From: Rhea pennata
Taxonomy: Eukaryota; Chordata; Aves; Rheiformes; Rheidae
Direction: 5' to 3'
DNA length: 64,000 nucleotides
NCBI RefSeq assembly: GCF_028389875.1
Contig: NW_026907698.1
Coordinates: forward strand, 434,001 to 498,000
The position numbers and the translations under genes are program-made. A model generated the notes under the pieces. The model ran no database searches and was not told where the DNA came from. It was given only the letters and a program-made list of their open reading frames with translations. Numbering within the stretch: position 1 is the stretch's first letter; every line of letters begins with the position of its first letter. Positions 12,251 through 25,639 of the stretch are shown piece after piece.

Positions 12251-13431
12251 AGACAAAAGGAAAGTCACCGCCAAACAGCTACCGGCCACATTTTGAAAGA
12301 GATTTCTTGTTCAGGGAAGTTGAGGCACAAACGAATGGCAAGAGGTGGCCTGATCAGGGCTTGTGAGAGCGCTCCTCTGCTTCCTGGAGAAGGGAAGTAA
12401 CCATGTGTCGGACTGTGAGTGGATGCTGAGAGGCAGTGCGTGATGCAAAGCCTTGGAGGACTAGAAGGGAACTGCAGAGTTGGAGAGCTGGGCTGTGTTG
12501 TGGAGCACTGTGTGTTGCTGATGCAGAGGTGCACATTTGTTGGCACCCGTCTGTGAGGCGAGCAGTGGTGTGTGCAGGATGTCACAGTGCAGGGGTTCCC
12601 TGTTGGGGAGCCAGGTGGTGGTCCCAGTGTTTTGGTGCTCAGCATGGGAGGAGATAGCTGGAGAGGGCGGTGCTGTGTGTGGGCAGTGGTGCCAGAGTGG
12701 GGAGCTGGGGAGCACTGCAAGGTGAGGGTGTGAATATGCTGGCTGGGCCTAGGCTGCCCTGGTGTCATGGGCCAGAGTTGCTGGCAACCTGCTGCCTTTG
12801 ATGCACTGAGGTTCAGGCCTTGGGGATGCTAAGCGATTTCCAGGATCTGCAGCATGGATTTTTCCTGAAGGCCAGGGAGTGTTTCTCCTTGCTCCCGGAC
12901 GCAAACCAAGCCTGCGTTTTCCCTCCTTTCCTCTCATTTCCTCTTGCTCATAAGAGCTTTGGTCTGCAGCAGTGTTTGCTGAGAGGGAAAGACTTTGTGG
13001 GAGATGCGCTTTTCTGGCTGGGCCTTAGCCTGCTGGAATCCCTTTGAAGGAGTGAAGGCCTTGTGGTGTGGTGGTTTTTAGAGAAAGGCAGGTGAGTTCT
13101 TGGGAGCTGACTGTCAAGGGGCAGAATCCTTCCTGTACCACATTTCTTTGGAGGAGTGCCTTTGAATGGGAGCAGCAAGGCAAAAGTGCCCTGCAAGGGA
13201 TGCGCAGCCCAGGTCTCTCTTCCTTCCAGGTGCAGTCTCTGCACGTTATCCCACCATCGTGCTGTAGTGTGACCTTTCTGTGCTGCAGCGGGGAAATAAG
13301 AAAGTAGCCACGTGTAGCCATCGGTGTGCTAAGTGTGGTGTGGTTAGGTGCTGACCCTGGCAAGGGACTGGATTTTGCCTGTACTTTGTGTCATAAGTTA
13401 CTCTCTTGAAGGTTAATTCATACAGAGAGTT
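12250..13431. other. Intergenic stretch, partly duplication-A tail
   Basis: 12361-12740 matches 30780-31150 in the third repeat copy. The rest up to the LTR shows no gene, RNA or clear repeat. Confidence 0.5.
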
Positions 13432-14024
13432 TGTTAAATCATGTGAACAATTTATTTAATTAAGTAAGCAGCCACAAGCAAAACAGCGCTGGGCGGCCGG
13501 GGAGTCTCAGCTCCGCCAATGGCGCGTGCCTCCCTCACACACAGTCCCTCCCCTTATAGGCTGCGTTGTAATCTCCTGGTGAGTTTTGCGCATGTGTGAG
13601 TTGCTGGGGGGGGTCGTCTGAAGCTCTCTGGTGGTCGTGGAGAGGAAGGCCGTGGTCTTCTTCTGTCTCTTTATTTTGGTTTGTCTCCTTGTGAGTGATC
13701 ACAGGGGTTTGCTTATCTGTTGTGTTGACTCCCTTTTGGGATGCTGTTCTGTGAGAAAATTACAGGCGCCTGCTTATCTTTTCTTTATCCTTTTACCTTC
13801 AAAACCTCTGAGCAGCTTGTTGCTTACTTCAGCTCTTTATAGTCCTGCAAGATAGCTAGGGCCCCGACACCGGTTCCACAAGGGGTCATATAAGCTTTTG
13901 TGCTTACCATAATTTATTTGTCTGACACCATGTCTCAACCCTGATTTTTGTAAAACCTCCTCCTCCCCCTCCATCGGCTTATTCCTCCTTCTAAACAATG
14001 AACAAATAGTTACAATTTATTACA
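13432..14024 (-). mobile_element. Endogenous retrovirus LTR abutting the CR1 element
   Basis: A roughly 590-bp block running from TGTTAAAT to TTATTACA on the plus strand (TG...CA on both strands). On the minus strand it has a TATAAG box near 13553-13558 and AATAAA at 13451-13456 about 100 bp further on, the order of an LTR with U3, R and U5. The right end cuts the CR1 reverse transcriptase mid-domain. No matching target duplication or CR1 continuation is seen on the left, so it may be one end of a rearranged provirus rather than a simple solo LTR. Confidence 0.55.
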
Positions 14025-17000
14025 GTCAACTTGTCATTCACCAGCACTCCCAGGTCCTTCTCTGCAGAGCTGCTCTCCAGCAGGTCAGCCCCCAGCTTGT
14101 ACTGGTGCCTAGGGTTATTTCTACCTAGGTGCAGGAGTCTGCACTTGCCCTTGTTGAACGTCATGAGGTTCCTCTCTGCCCAGCTCTCCAGCCTGTCCAG
14201 GTCTCTCTGAATGGCAGCACAGCTCTCAGGTGTGTCAGCCACTCCTCCCAGCCTGGTATCATCAGCAAATTTGCTGAGGAGGCACTCCATCCCCTCATCC
14301 AGGTCATTGATGAAAAAGTTGAACAGGATGGGACCTGAGCCCTGGGGGACGCCACTAGCCACAGGCCTGCAACTAGACTCCACACCACTGATGACGACCC
14401 TCTGAGCTCTGCCTTTCAGCCAGTTCTCAATCCACCTCACTGTCCACTCGTCTAACCCACACTTCCTGAACTTGCCTAGGAGGATGTTATGGTGACAGTG
14501 TCAAAAGCCTTGCTGAAGTCAAGGTACACAACGTCCACTGCTCTGCCCTCATCTACCCAGTCAGTCATTTCATCATAGAAGGCTATCAGACTGGTTAAGC
14601 AGGCTTTTCCCTTGGTGAATCCATGCTGGCTACTCCTGATCACCTTCTTTTCCTCCATACGTCTGGAGATGTCCTCCAGAATGAGCTGTTCCATCGCCTT
14701 TCCAGTGATGGAGGTGAGGCTGACCGGCCTGTAGTTGCCTGGGTCCTCCTCCTTGCCCTTTTGGAAGACTGGAGTGACATTTAGCTTTCTTCCAGTCCTC
14801 AGGCACCTCTCCAGTTCTCCAGGACCTTTCCAAGATGATGGAGAGCGGCTTGGCAACAACATCTGCCAGCTCCCTCAGTATCCGTGTGTGCATCCCATCT
14901 GGGCCAATGGATTTGTGGATGTCTGTCCTGCCCAGAAGGTCTCTAATCCTGTCCTCCTCGACCAAAGGAAAGTCTTCTTTTCTCTAGACTTTCCCCCTTG
15001 TCTCCAGGCTCTGGGATTCTTGAGGGCTGCCCTTAGCAGTGACGACTGAAGCAAAGAAGGCATTCAGTAATTCTGCCTTCTCCGTATCCCTTGTCAGCAG
15101 CGCCCCCATCCTGTTCAGTAGCGGGCCCACATTTTCCCTAGTCCTCCTCTTGCTGCTGATGTATTTGAAGAAGCCCTTCCTATTGTCCTTGACATCCCTT
15201 GCCAGACTCAATTCCAACTGGGCCTTAGCCTTCCTTGCCGCATCTCTACATACTCTGACTGCGTTCCTATAATTCTCCCACGTAGCCTGTCCCCTCTTCC
15301 ACATTCTGTGCACTTTCTTCTTCTGTTTGACTTTGGCCAAGAGCTCCTTGCTCACCCCTGCAGGTCTCATGCCCCTCTTGCTGCACTTCTTACTCATAGG
15401 GATTCACCGCTCTTGAGCTTGCAGGAAGTGATGTTTGAATACTAGCCAGCTCTCTTGGACCCCCTCTTCCTTCTAGGACCTTAACCCATGAAATTCCTCC
15501 AAGTAGGTCTCTGAAGAGCCTGAAGTCCAGGGTTGCAATCCTGCTTGTTGCCTTACTTCTTTCATGCAGGATCCTGAACTCCACCATCTCATGGTCACTG
15601 CAGCCAAGGCTGCCCCCAACCTTCACATCTCTAACCAGTCCCTCTCTGCTGGTAAGGACAAGGTCCAGCAGGACACCCTTCCTTGTAGGCTCCTCCACCA
15701 CTTGTGACAAGAAGTTATCATCAATGCATTGCAGGAGCCTCCTGGACTGCTTGTGCCTTGCTGTGTTGTCCCTCCAGCAGATGTCAGGGTGGTTGAAGTC
15801 CCCCATGAGAACCAGGGCCTGTGATCATGAGGCTACTTCCAGCTGTCTATAGAAGGCCTCATCAACTTTCTCTTCCTGGTCAGGTGGCCTGTAGTAGACA
15901 CCCACAACAGTGTACCCCGTGCTAGCCTGCCCTTTGATCTTTACCCATATAAGCTCTCAGCTGCCTCCTCCTCCTCCCCACCTAGGCAGAGCTCAATGCA
16001 TTTCAGTTGCTCTCTCACATAAAGAGCAACTCCACCACCTCGCCTCGCCCGTCTCTCCTAGAAAGCACGTAGCCATCCATGGCAGCATTCCAGTCATGTG
16101 AGCTATCCCACCATGTCTCCGTGACTGCAATGAGATCATGGCCCTGCGATCGCACACAGATCTCCAGCTCCTCCTGTTTGTTCCCCATGCTGCACGCATT
16201 GGTGTACAGGCATTTTGGAGAGGTAGTCATACCTGCAGGTTTCCCAGGAAGGGTGTACGGGGGTCGCCCATAGCCATAGCCATGTCCCAAATGCACATCC
16301 CCAGCTGCATGCACCCACTGGAGGCCCCCCAGCCCAACTTGTGTTTTGGTGTCTACCCTGTCTGTATGACACCCCCCGTCCCCCCTTCCTGCCTAGTTTA
16401 AAGCCCTCTTTACCAGGCTGGCCAACCTGTTTGCAAAAGCAAATGTGCCCCGCTTGGTGAGATGAATCGCATCTCTCCCCGCCAGTTGTTGGTCTTCAAA
16501 CCATGTTCCATGGTCATAGAATCCAAAACCCTGTTGCCAACACCAATGGCGTAGCCCATTGTTGATTTGGGAAATCTTCCTATTCCTCCTCCCATGCCTC
16601 CCCCTAATTGGCAGGACCGATGAGAAGACCACCTGGGCTCCCAGACTCTTGACCACCATGCCCAAGGCCTTGAAGTCTTCCCTGATTGTCTCTAGTTTGC
16701 TCTCTCTGTCGTTTGCACCCACGTGAAAGAGCAGCAGAGAGGAATAGTCTGATGAGTGGACAAGCCTTGGCAGCCTTTCAAACACATCTCGTATCCTCGC
16801 CCCCGGCAGGCAGCAAACCTCTCTAGAGGACGGGTCAGGTCAGCAGATAGGCACCTCTGTCCCACTCAGCATGGAATCACCCACTACAACCACTCGTCGC
16901 CTCTTCCGAGTGGTCACGCAAGACACAGGCTCAGACAGCCCAGTTGCCTCCCTTGAGGCCAGTTCCGGGTTCTCCTCATCCTGGAGCACACTAAACCTGT

Positions 17001-17520
17001 TCTTCAACTGTAACTCCAGATCTACAGGAGGATTAGGGGCCTTTCTTCTTTTTGTTTGAGAAGCAACTACCTCCCAGCCTTCTTCAACAGTGCTGTGCTG
17101 AACTATTTTACTCTTCACAGAGTTCTCCAGCAACTCCCCTGTGGCAGGGGATTGGTACTCTGGGAGCAGTATGGTCTCTGAGAATACCCTATCTATCTCC
17201 TGCTCCCTTTCTCGCATGTTTCACAATCTACTGGCTTCATCCCACAACTCCCTGACTTGACAACACAAATCCTCAACAACAGGACACCTCTTGCAGGAGG
17301 GCGGCCCATCAGTGTAGGCCTTCTGGAGAGGCTCCAAGCACTCCCTGCAGCCTGGGACCTGTAGGGCAGCATCTGCTACAAGAGGCTCTGTCTGGGTTGA
17401 CGCTTCCGACACAGCTGATGTAGCAATTCCCACAGCTACTGGCAAATATGCTTTATGGCGAGTTACAACCATGTTAGCAAGAGTGGGCACTACTGGCACT
17501 GGAAGAAGCTATCGCTTCCT
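14025..17520 (-). mobile_element. CR1 LINE retrotransposon, near full length, decayed
   Basis: CR1 is the main bird non-LTR retrotransposon. ORF1 pieces occupy 17499-16393. They start with a Cys-rich segment and go on to a GDSL-type esterase with VVVGDS, HVGAND and DAIHLT. The ORF1 frame is broken only by two TGA codons (17218-17220 and about 16837-16839), both likely former CGA. ORF2 pieces follow: an AP-type endonuclease (16314-15390, TETWWDS, MGDFNHPDI, GCSDHEM) and a reverse transcriptase (15397-14030, [22 protein letters not shown] catalytic motif), with several frameshifts. The element ends abruptly at 14025, where the rest of the reverse transcriptase and the 3' UTR are missing and an LTR begins. 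Confidence 0.93.
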
Positions 17521-20500
17521 CAGACAACATGCTTGGGAGGACCAGGAAGGGCCAGGTGCCATCTGTGTCCATGCAGATGGCTGAAAGAGCACCTTGGGGA
17601 GTTGGTTTCGTTCACCACAATGACATTCTGAGTGTAGCAGCAGGGCTGGCACTCCCTGGTGCCTTCCCCACCATTCCCAGAGCCAAGACTGCTCCCCAGT
17701 GCTGAGGAGCTACAAAGGAAATTTTAGGTGCACAGAGAAAGTTAGAGAAATACTGCAGGTCTTACTCAGGCCAGATGTTATCAGATCTGCTTCTGAGGGT
17801 GTTTCAGTGGTGGCTGTGATGTCACTTGGGTCCCTTGTGAGTCACACATTGGAGGCATCTTGTAGCCTTCAACCACCCAAGATTTTAAAGTCTCAGACTG
17901 AAATCTTTCTTTCAATGCCCCAAAACTCCCCCTTGTCTGCAAGGGGTCTCTCAAATCCTGCTGCCTTCCATCCCACAAGACATGTCAGGAAAAGACTCTC
18001 CTTCCCCTAGCTGCTGCTGGTCATGGAAGAAATGGCTTTACCAGACAAGGAGTAAATCCACCCATATTTGCAGATATTTACTGGAGGGACTCTTGGCCTG
18101 AATTCCCTCTTTTGATTCATTTCTATTTTCTTCCTTCACCTCCCCCACAGAAGTCTGTCTTACTGTGTGAGATTTGTCATGAGCCCATGGCATGAGCAGA
18201 GGAGGCCATAGCCATCCTCATGGCTCAGGGCTGGGATCCTTGGCAGATCAGGAGGGTCCCTGTCACTTGGTTTTTCCAGGCCTTCACTGTGAGATCTCGT
18301 GCACACATTTGTTTTCTCAGTGCACTCCCCTGGCTGCCCAGATTATCACCATGGCATTTCCCTAGACTCAGCTCTTTCTCCACAGTCCTGGACTATTACA
18401 TAGGGGAAAAATGGAGTTCAGGGCAGACTGAGGTGGGACCAGAGGAAGTATTACTGAAGAGCAGAGAAAGCGTCAGGTAGCTTATAGTCCCCCTCAGGTC
18501 ACTCATTCCTAATCTCTTCTCTTTCAGCTCAAACTCAGGTTTCATCCTGCAGCCACTGAAGGCAATGACAAGCCAGTGCACCCCGCACTGCTGTGCTTGA
18601 GAATGTTTTAATTAAAAAGACTAACAAAAGCACATTCTATCACTACATAGTCATATTCCTGGCCATACTATTAGAGGCAGAGTAAATCAGAAGTCCTCCA
18701 AGTGCTCTCACCTGTGAGCAAATCTGGACACACCTGGCTCCAGTCACTTGCCAGCTGGCAGAAATGCTTTTTTTGTTGTTGTCATTTTGAAGTGTTTGCA
18801 GTACCTGGGCACTCTGTTGGCCATACCACTCTCTCCAACATAGGTAGTCTAACAGTTCAGCTCTTCCTTTAATTTGCCTCTCTTTTTTTTGTCAGAGCTG
18901 CCAGGATTTTTCATGTATCCCACTGCACTTGCCCCACTGCCTGCACTCTTTCTTGCACAACCTAGGATAATGGTGGCCGTCTTTTTGCTACAGGAGCACT
19001 CTGCTGACTTCTGGTCACCTTCATGCTGACCTCCAGGTCCTTCCCTAGATCCTCTTTTCCTCTTTCTTATCCTTTTTGAGGACAGATGTAATGTTTGGTG
19101 GAGGAGTGGGAAGGGCCAGGCAGTGGCTGCAGGGCTGTGCCAGCTCTTGCTGCACTGCTGGTCCTTGCAGTGTGGGGAGAAGAGATGGGAGATGAGGCAG
19201 CATGGGGGTGGCAGCAGGGCAGCAGGGCAGGGGACAGCAGGGACTGCAGCAAGGGGTCATGGCTGGTGTTTCTGCAGCGCAGTGGCTGTCACATTCATCC
19301 AACATGCAAAAGTCCTGCACTGAGCCCAGGCAGGAACAGACCATTTCCCTGGTGCCCGTTCCACCCTCCCAGCAGGATGGAGACATATGAGGAGGGCACT
19401 CCACCTGTCCTAGTGCTCCGGGGCAGCTCCACAAGGCTGGTACAGCTTTGTCTGAAGGATCCCTTCGTCCTCAGCCTCTGCTGTGGCATGGCTGGGGCAG
19501 GGACAAGAGCTCATGGGGCAGGGCTGGGAGAGCTCTCCTGGGAGTTTCTCTTTTGCAGGGGAGCAGTGAGGAGCATCGTGCTTCCATCTGTGCCTCATCC
19601 CTGCACCCACACATGGCCCCATGACCCTGCTAGATAGGCACCACACAGGGCAGTGGGGCCTTCAGGAGTGGGGAGAATCCCCCTGGCACGGTCCCCACGA
19701 CAGCCCTCGCTGACCCGTCCACCCACAGCCCCCCTGCTTTGGCAGCCTCTGCCAGCACCTGGCCCACACCCAGCCTGGCCATGTCCCACACTGGGGATAG
19801 CACACCATCATCCTCTGGGGTCTGGCTGGGAGAAAGGCTAGGCAGGGCTGCTTGTTCCTCTTGATACAGGCATGAGCCCAGCAGGACGGAGCCGGCCACG
19901 CAGTAAAATGTGCCCAGAAACCTAGGGTGTGTGGCCAGTGCTGGAAAGGGCCAATGTGTGAGGCCAGTGTGTGACATAGGCCCAGGGGCACCTCCCTGGT
20001 CAGTCCATGCAAACAAGGGCGCAGACTAGCCTCGTCTCTTCTGCGCCCAACATGTCTTGGTTCCCTGCCACGAGATCTGGCTCTGTACCACAAATCCTCT
20101 GACACGTGTCCTCACCTTTCCCACTCACACAGTTGAGCTTTCCTCTCCCAGGCCCTCTGCAGCCCAGCCCAGCCTCTCCCTGCCTCTCCTCACCTCCTCA
20201 GCCCTCTCCTCAGCCCACCCAGCAGAGCAGCCCAGGCTGGTGGTGGACCCACAGCAGTGGTCCCCACAGGGGGCTGCAGAGCAGGAGGTGGGCACAGCAG
20301 CTCTGGTGGGCGAGGGGTGTGTGTCAGCTGTCCCATTAGCCTCTGAGCTGGCACTGGATCTAGTGGCACAAGCAGACAAAGGAGAATGATGCCCTATGTC
20401 CTTCTTCTTGCAGCCAGAAGATGCCCTACCCCAGGCTACCAGCAGCCTACCATGCCAGCCCCTCTCTCCAGGACACCACAAGAGCCCCTGCCCTGGGGCT

Positions 20501-21606
20501 CCTCTGGCAGCTACTGCTGTCCCAGGGGCACAGCAGCCTGTCATTGGATGACATGCAGAGAAACAGATTTCTCTTTCTTGTTTATTCCTCCTTTTCAGCA
20601 CATAACAGCTCCTTCGCTCCTCTCCAGAGACATCCTTGCTCTCCAAAGACTCATTTCCAAGGTGGGTGCCTCGGTGCTGGCCTGCCTGGCCGTTCCTAGA
20701 CTCTCCCCCTCCCTATGAGATCCTGAGCTGCTCTACCAGTGCTGCTCTGCAGAGCAAGTGGCTGTGGGGCAACAGAGCCACGGGTTGCCTCCACACCGGC
20801 CATGGTGGTCATGATGAGAAGCAGACCCAGCCAGATAGGCACCGTTGCACCCTACAGCCCCTACCAAGGGGCCTGTGGCCATGGATGATGCTCTGAGCAA
20901 TCACAGGGCATTTCAAATGGCTCAGGCTGTGTTCAGGTGTGTGTTTTAATATAACACACAAATTTCATTGAAGGTGACAAGAACCACTCTCCAGGCTCTC
21001 TTCCCTGTTCCTGCAGGGTCCACACTGCCTCTCACCAGATTGCAAAGCTCTCACTAGCCTTGTTTTTACCCTTTACCTTTGGATGACTGCCCTAGATTTT
21101 ATGAAGCTCCATTCACTGCTCACCCCAAGGCACATGGAGTGCTTGGAGACACCCTGTGTTCTCCTGGCGTCTGCATGCTTTCTTCAAGAAGGACAGGCCT
21201 CTGTCTCCAGCCCTGTCATACTGGAGATACGGCCTGACCATTCATCGCCTCCAGGAGAACTGGGCACTCACAAATGAGAGCTGAATCCCGTCCTCATGCC
21301 TAACGTATTGCAGATAAGCTCATCACCTTGAGATAAGCTCATCACCTTGGAGAGCCCCGAAAAACCAAAAAGTCTTTCAAAGTGAAAGTCTTTGTGCACA
21401 TTTTAGACTCTAGCTTTGGAGGAAGAGCCCAACCTTCAAGCACTGAACTGAGCAAATCCTCTTTTATTCGAGTGAAGCCAAGTCTGACACAGTGGCAGGC
21501 ACATGTACAGCGGGCATTTCAGTCAGACAGACTGAGTTCGTGCCACTGGAGAATGGGGATGAATTCAAACACTACTGCACAAACACGATTTTCACAGAGA
21601 GAATGC
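17521..21606. other. Intergenic stretch between CR1 and the olfactory receptor
   Basis: No recognisable gene. Short open frames (for example 19630-20016 minus, which includes a hydrophobic FLGTFYCVAGSVLLGSCLY segment) have no identifiable family. A 22-bp direct repeat GATAAGCTCATCACCTTG occurs at 21314-21350. Confidence 0.5.
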
Positions 21607-22586
21607 TCAAAGCACAGGAGTTATTTGAGAGAAATTAGAAGCCAGCTGTGAAGAGGGATGGGCAGCTTGCTTCTTCTGAACGAGTACCAGCTGAATCAGT
21701 TTCTTCAGTGCATCTCTGAGCTTCTTGTTCCTCATGCTGTAGATGAGGGGGTTCACGGCTGGAGGCACCACCGCGTACAAAACAGCCAGCACTAGGTCCA
21801 GATATGGGGAGAAGACAGAGGTGGGCTTAAGACAGGCAAACAGGCCAGTGCTGATGTACAAGGAGACCACAGGCAAGTGTGGGAGGCACGTGGAAAAGGC
21901 TTTGTGCTGGCCCTGCTCAGAGGGGATCCTCAGCACAGCCGTGAAGATCTGCACATAGGACAGCACAATGCATAAGAAACATCCAAATATTAAACAGGCA
22001 GTAACTACAAGAAGGCGAGCTTCCCTGAGGTAGGAGTCTGTGCAGGAGAGCCTGAGGATCTGTGGGATTTCACAGAAGAACTGGTCCACTGTGTTGCCTT
22101 GGCAGAGGGGTATGGAAAGTGTATTAGCTGTGTGCAGGAAAGCAGTGAGAAACCCACTGGCCCAGGCAGCTGCTGCCATTTTGATGCAAGCTCTGCTGTC
22201 TGTGATGGTCCAGTAGTGCAGGGGTCTGCAGACAGCAACAAAACGGTCATAGGCCATGACTGTGAGAAGAGAACACTCCACTCCAACTGAAAAGAAAAAC
22301 AAGAAGACCTGAGCTGCACATCCCAAGAAGGAAATGGCCCTTGTGTTCCAGAGGGAATTGGCCATAGATTTGGGGACAGTGGTGGAGATGGAGCTGATGT
22401 CAACGAGCAAGAGATTGAGGAGGAAGAAGTACATGGGGGTATGGAGGCAGTGGTCGCAGGCTATGGCTGTGATGATGAGGCCGTTGCCCAGGAGAGCAGC
22501 CAGGTAGAGAAGTGCAAGAGCTGCAGCTCCCATGTGTCTGCAAATGGCAGGAGGAGGAACTCATTCAGGAAGCTACTGTTGGACAT
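21607..22586 (-). pseudogene. Olfactory receptor, family 14-like, with an N-terminal frameshift
   Basis: An odorant-sensing class A GPCR. The frame from 22533 to 21607 (308 residues) shows most hallmarks: LGNG in TM1, LHTPMYFFLLN, MAYDRFVAVCRPLHY at the end of TM3, SYVQI in TM5, KAFSTCLPHL before TM6 and PAVNPLIYSMRN in TM7. This is the OR14 type that is expanded in birds. The family-type start is an ATG at 22586 encoding MSNSSFLNEFLLLPF with an N-glycosylation site, but it is out of frame with the rest. The shift lies just before YLAALLGN. The spacing fits a 16-nt deletion in early TM1, since 53 + 16 nt is a whole number of codons. Use of the internal ATG at 22533 would give a receptor lacking the normal N-terminus and part of TM1. 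A pseudogene is likeliest. Confidence 0.85.
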
Positions 22587-25500
22587 TTGCTCTGCCGCGG
22601 TTCAGGGCACTATCCAAGGAGGAAAAGACATTGATAATTTAGAACAGGCTTCTCTGAGCAAAACCCACTCCACTCCTCAGAGCACCACCCATACTTTCTC
22701 TCCTTTTTGCCTTTGTTCACTGCCCTTTCCTGATCACTGGTTCATGCTGAGCATGAGTGCCAGGACCTCTGTCCATAGGCTCCATAGGAGTCAGCTCTGC
22801 TCTGTTGGTGGTGCAAATAGAGGTGCTTTGGGTGTTTGGTGGGGATACCTGGAATGGGCACCATGAGCTGAGTGACGAGGACTATGTCCAGGGACTCAGT
22901 GGGAATATTCTCTTTTTTCCATTGTGGGAGACAAATACAGCACTCACAGCAGCTGATTCTGAAAAAGAAGATCCTTGTGAGGGATTCATCTCTCCAGACC
23001 TTGCCCTCTGGAACAGGGGTGTCTGTATCTGGATAAGTCACACCAGCTCTCACTCTGCCAAGGGAAAGAAACAGTGCAGTGAAGGCAGGGGCTGGCCAAA
23101 CACTTTCCAGATGTCTCTGTCACAGTGGGACGGACCCTGTCCTCATGTCAGTTGACCATCTTCACTCTTTCTCCAGGCACTGTAGTGGCAGTGGTAAGTG
23201 ACTAGCTCTGAGGTACACATCCTGCAGCAGATTACATCCACCTGTTTTGAGGAAAGGCTGTGAGCATCTAAACACTAATTTTCTCCAGAAAATGGGCTGT
23301 AGTGGAAGGGTCTGTTTCTATATTTCCTGAGTTTTAGGATGCCTCCATCACACCATGGGAGCATTCTTTGATGGGGTAGAAATCTTTGGCATTACAGGTG
23401 CTCTCAGCATGAGCTTCTGCAGTTCCCAAGGGGAAAAAAAAGGGGCTCTTGAGGACTTTGTATAAAGTTATGGGATCTAGTCTGTCCATGAATCTTGCCT
23501 CTTGCTGCCCTGTGTTCACGCCTCTCAGCTAAAGGACAGTCACACTCAAATTAGTCTAAGAAAGAAATCAGATGGAGTTCAGAGTGGAGGAGTTCAGTTT
23601 CAAGGTGAAGATTTTCAAGTTCCTCTCTCTCAACCCACATATGGAGAGAATGCTCTTCAGAGCATTTGATGATATTTCTGACTCATGTGAAGGGCACAAG
23701 GACTCCCAGCTATCACACATATGATACAGGAGAGCTGTGGTCTTCTGGAGGGCAGTTTGCAGCCTGGCAGGACACCCCAGAGAGACAGTCAAGAGTGCTA
23801 ATGATGGGGCTTCTCCTTACAGGAGAGTCAGATCATTCCCCCACCAGATGAGATATATTGCTGCCTAGAAAGGTGGAAGGGGACTTGGACACATGCCCCT
23901 GCTATGAAGCTACTATGAAGACAACTCCACACAGGACCCATAGAGTAAATACTCTAAATGCAGCTGAACTCCCTCCTTCAGCCTGTAGAGCATGAGCACA
24001 AGAACCAGGGCAGCACAGAGAGGTAGAGAAGCAAGGAATACCACTACCCTCCTACCAAAGGGAAAGCAGTCTGGAAAGCCTTCCCCTCACCCAGTTGAGC
24101 ACGTGACCTCCCAGACGGCAGCATCGCAGGACAGTTGTTCCCACTCCTTCATTGAACGGTTGGAAATAGGCACATCACAGGAGAAATGCACCTCTCCTCT
24201 GCTGGAGCTTGGGCTGCCAAGGAGGGGGCTCATGCCCTGAGGGCAGGGGCTCTGCTGGTGGGAGAGGAGACACAGGGGGCTTACTTAGGGGAAGATGTCT
24301 GCATTGAAGGGGACAACCGGTCTCCAAATTCCTCTTCCCCCTCTCCTCAACACACAGAACATTTATGCTTCTCATTTCCTCTTATTCACTGATTATATCT
24401 TAACTGCTTGGAGTTTTTCCTCCTGGGAGCTGTTTTTCTCTCCTAGGTCTTTTCCCAGCCAGCACTCAGCAAACAATAGGAAAATGAAAGACCCAGGAAA
24501 GCACTTATCTTTAAGGTAACCTGTGTCCCTGCCTTGATTGTCCTCTAATAAAGGCCTGTTGAAAATCTTCTGGGGTGAGCTGGAGCTGTGAGCAGCCCTG
24601 ACTCACGCAGCACCCTCTCAGCAGGAGAATGAACCTGCCCTGCCGGGGGTCACTCCTCCCACTCAGAGCTTCTCCCTGCAGTGCAGTCGTGAGTCTCCCA
24701 GAGAGGCTGAGCGCTGACCCTGAAGGGCAGCAGAGTCACTGTGCCAGGCACACAGCACACTGAGGCGCAGGGATATTGCTCTGAATTACATCCGTGGGTA
24801 GAGCTGGATGCGCTCTCTGGCTTCACATCCCCGCACCAGCCCTGGAAGGAAATAGCTATGGTGTCCTGTCCCTCTGACTGTGTAGCAATGAATGCCTGCT
24901 CTAAAGCACCACCTCCTCCAAACAGGAGAAGCTGGGAGAGCCATCCTGAGAGACCCTTTCAGCTGTGGAAGATGCCAGCTGCAGAAGAACCTAGTGGGAA
25001 CCACAACAGCGATGTTACCCTGCAGCCAGTGACTTACTGTGTCAATGGCTGTGAAGATTCTTCCCTGCAGGGAGCTCTCAGCTGTCCTCCCTTTCCCAGC
25101 TCTCTTTAGTTTCTGAGCTGCTCATCTCGTGCTGGTGCCTGCAGGCAGTGCCCTTACTCTTGCTGCTCCTTTAAGAGGAGCTGCTCCTGGACAGAGCTGT
25201 CTCTCTCTAACACCTGCCAGGTTGCCATGGGTCCCATGGTCCCAGGAGCCAGACCCAGCTTAGGAACAGAAGATCAGCCAAAGATGTGACTTTCTCTGTC
25301 TGCTGTGCACGCTTACAACTTCTCTTGGACTCCAGAGCTGGCAGTTGCTGAAAAGCCAAGAGGTCACCCCTGAGAAATGTCCACTGAAGTAGACTAAAGT
25401 AATCACCAATGGTCCCTGTCTAAACCGTGGGGAGAAACTGAGTCCAGCACCACAGTTTGTCTCATTACAGAATGGTTTTCCAAGAGAGGTGGAGATGTCT

Positions 25501-25639
25501 CTCTCTAGAAGGCCCTGCTGCCATCTCGTAAGAAGACAGGACACCTGCACCAGGACTAGAAGGAAGTTCATTTCCTTGTGCTTCAGGGACTGATTTACAG
25601 AAGTTAATCAATACATCTAATGCCCATTGAGAAACCCGT
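22587..25639. other. Upstream flank of the olfactory receptor, no gene recognised
   Basis: Apart from the shared repeat at 23700-24690, nothing was identified. Olfactory receptors usually have non-coding 5' exons several kb upstream, which cannot be seen from coding signals. Confidence 0.5.
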
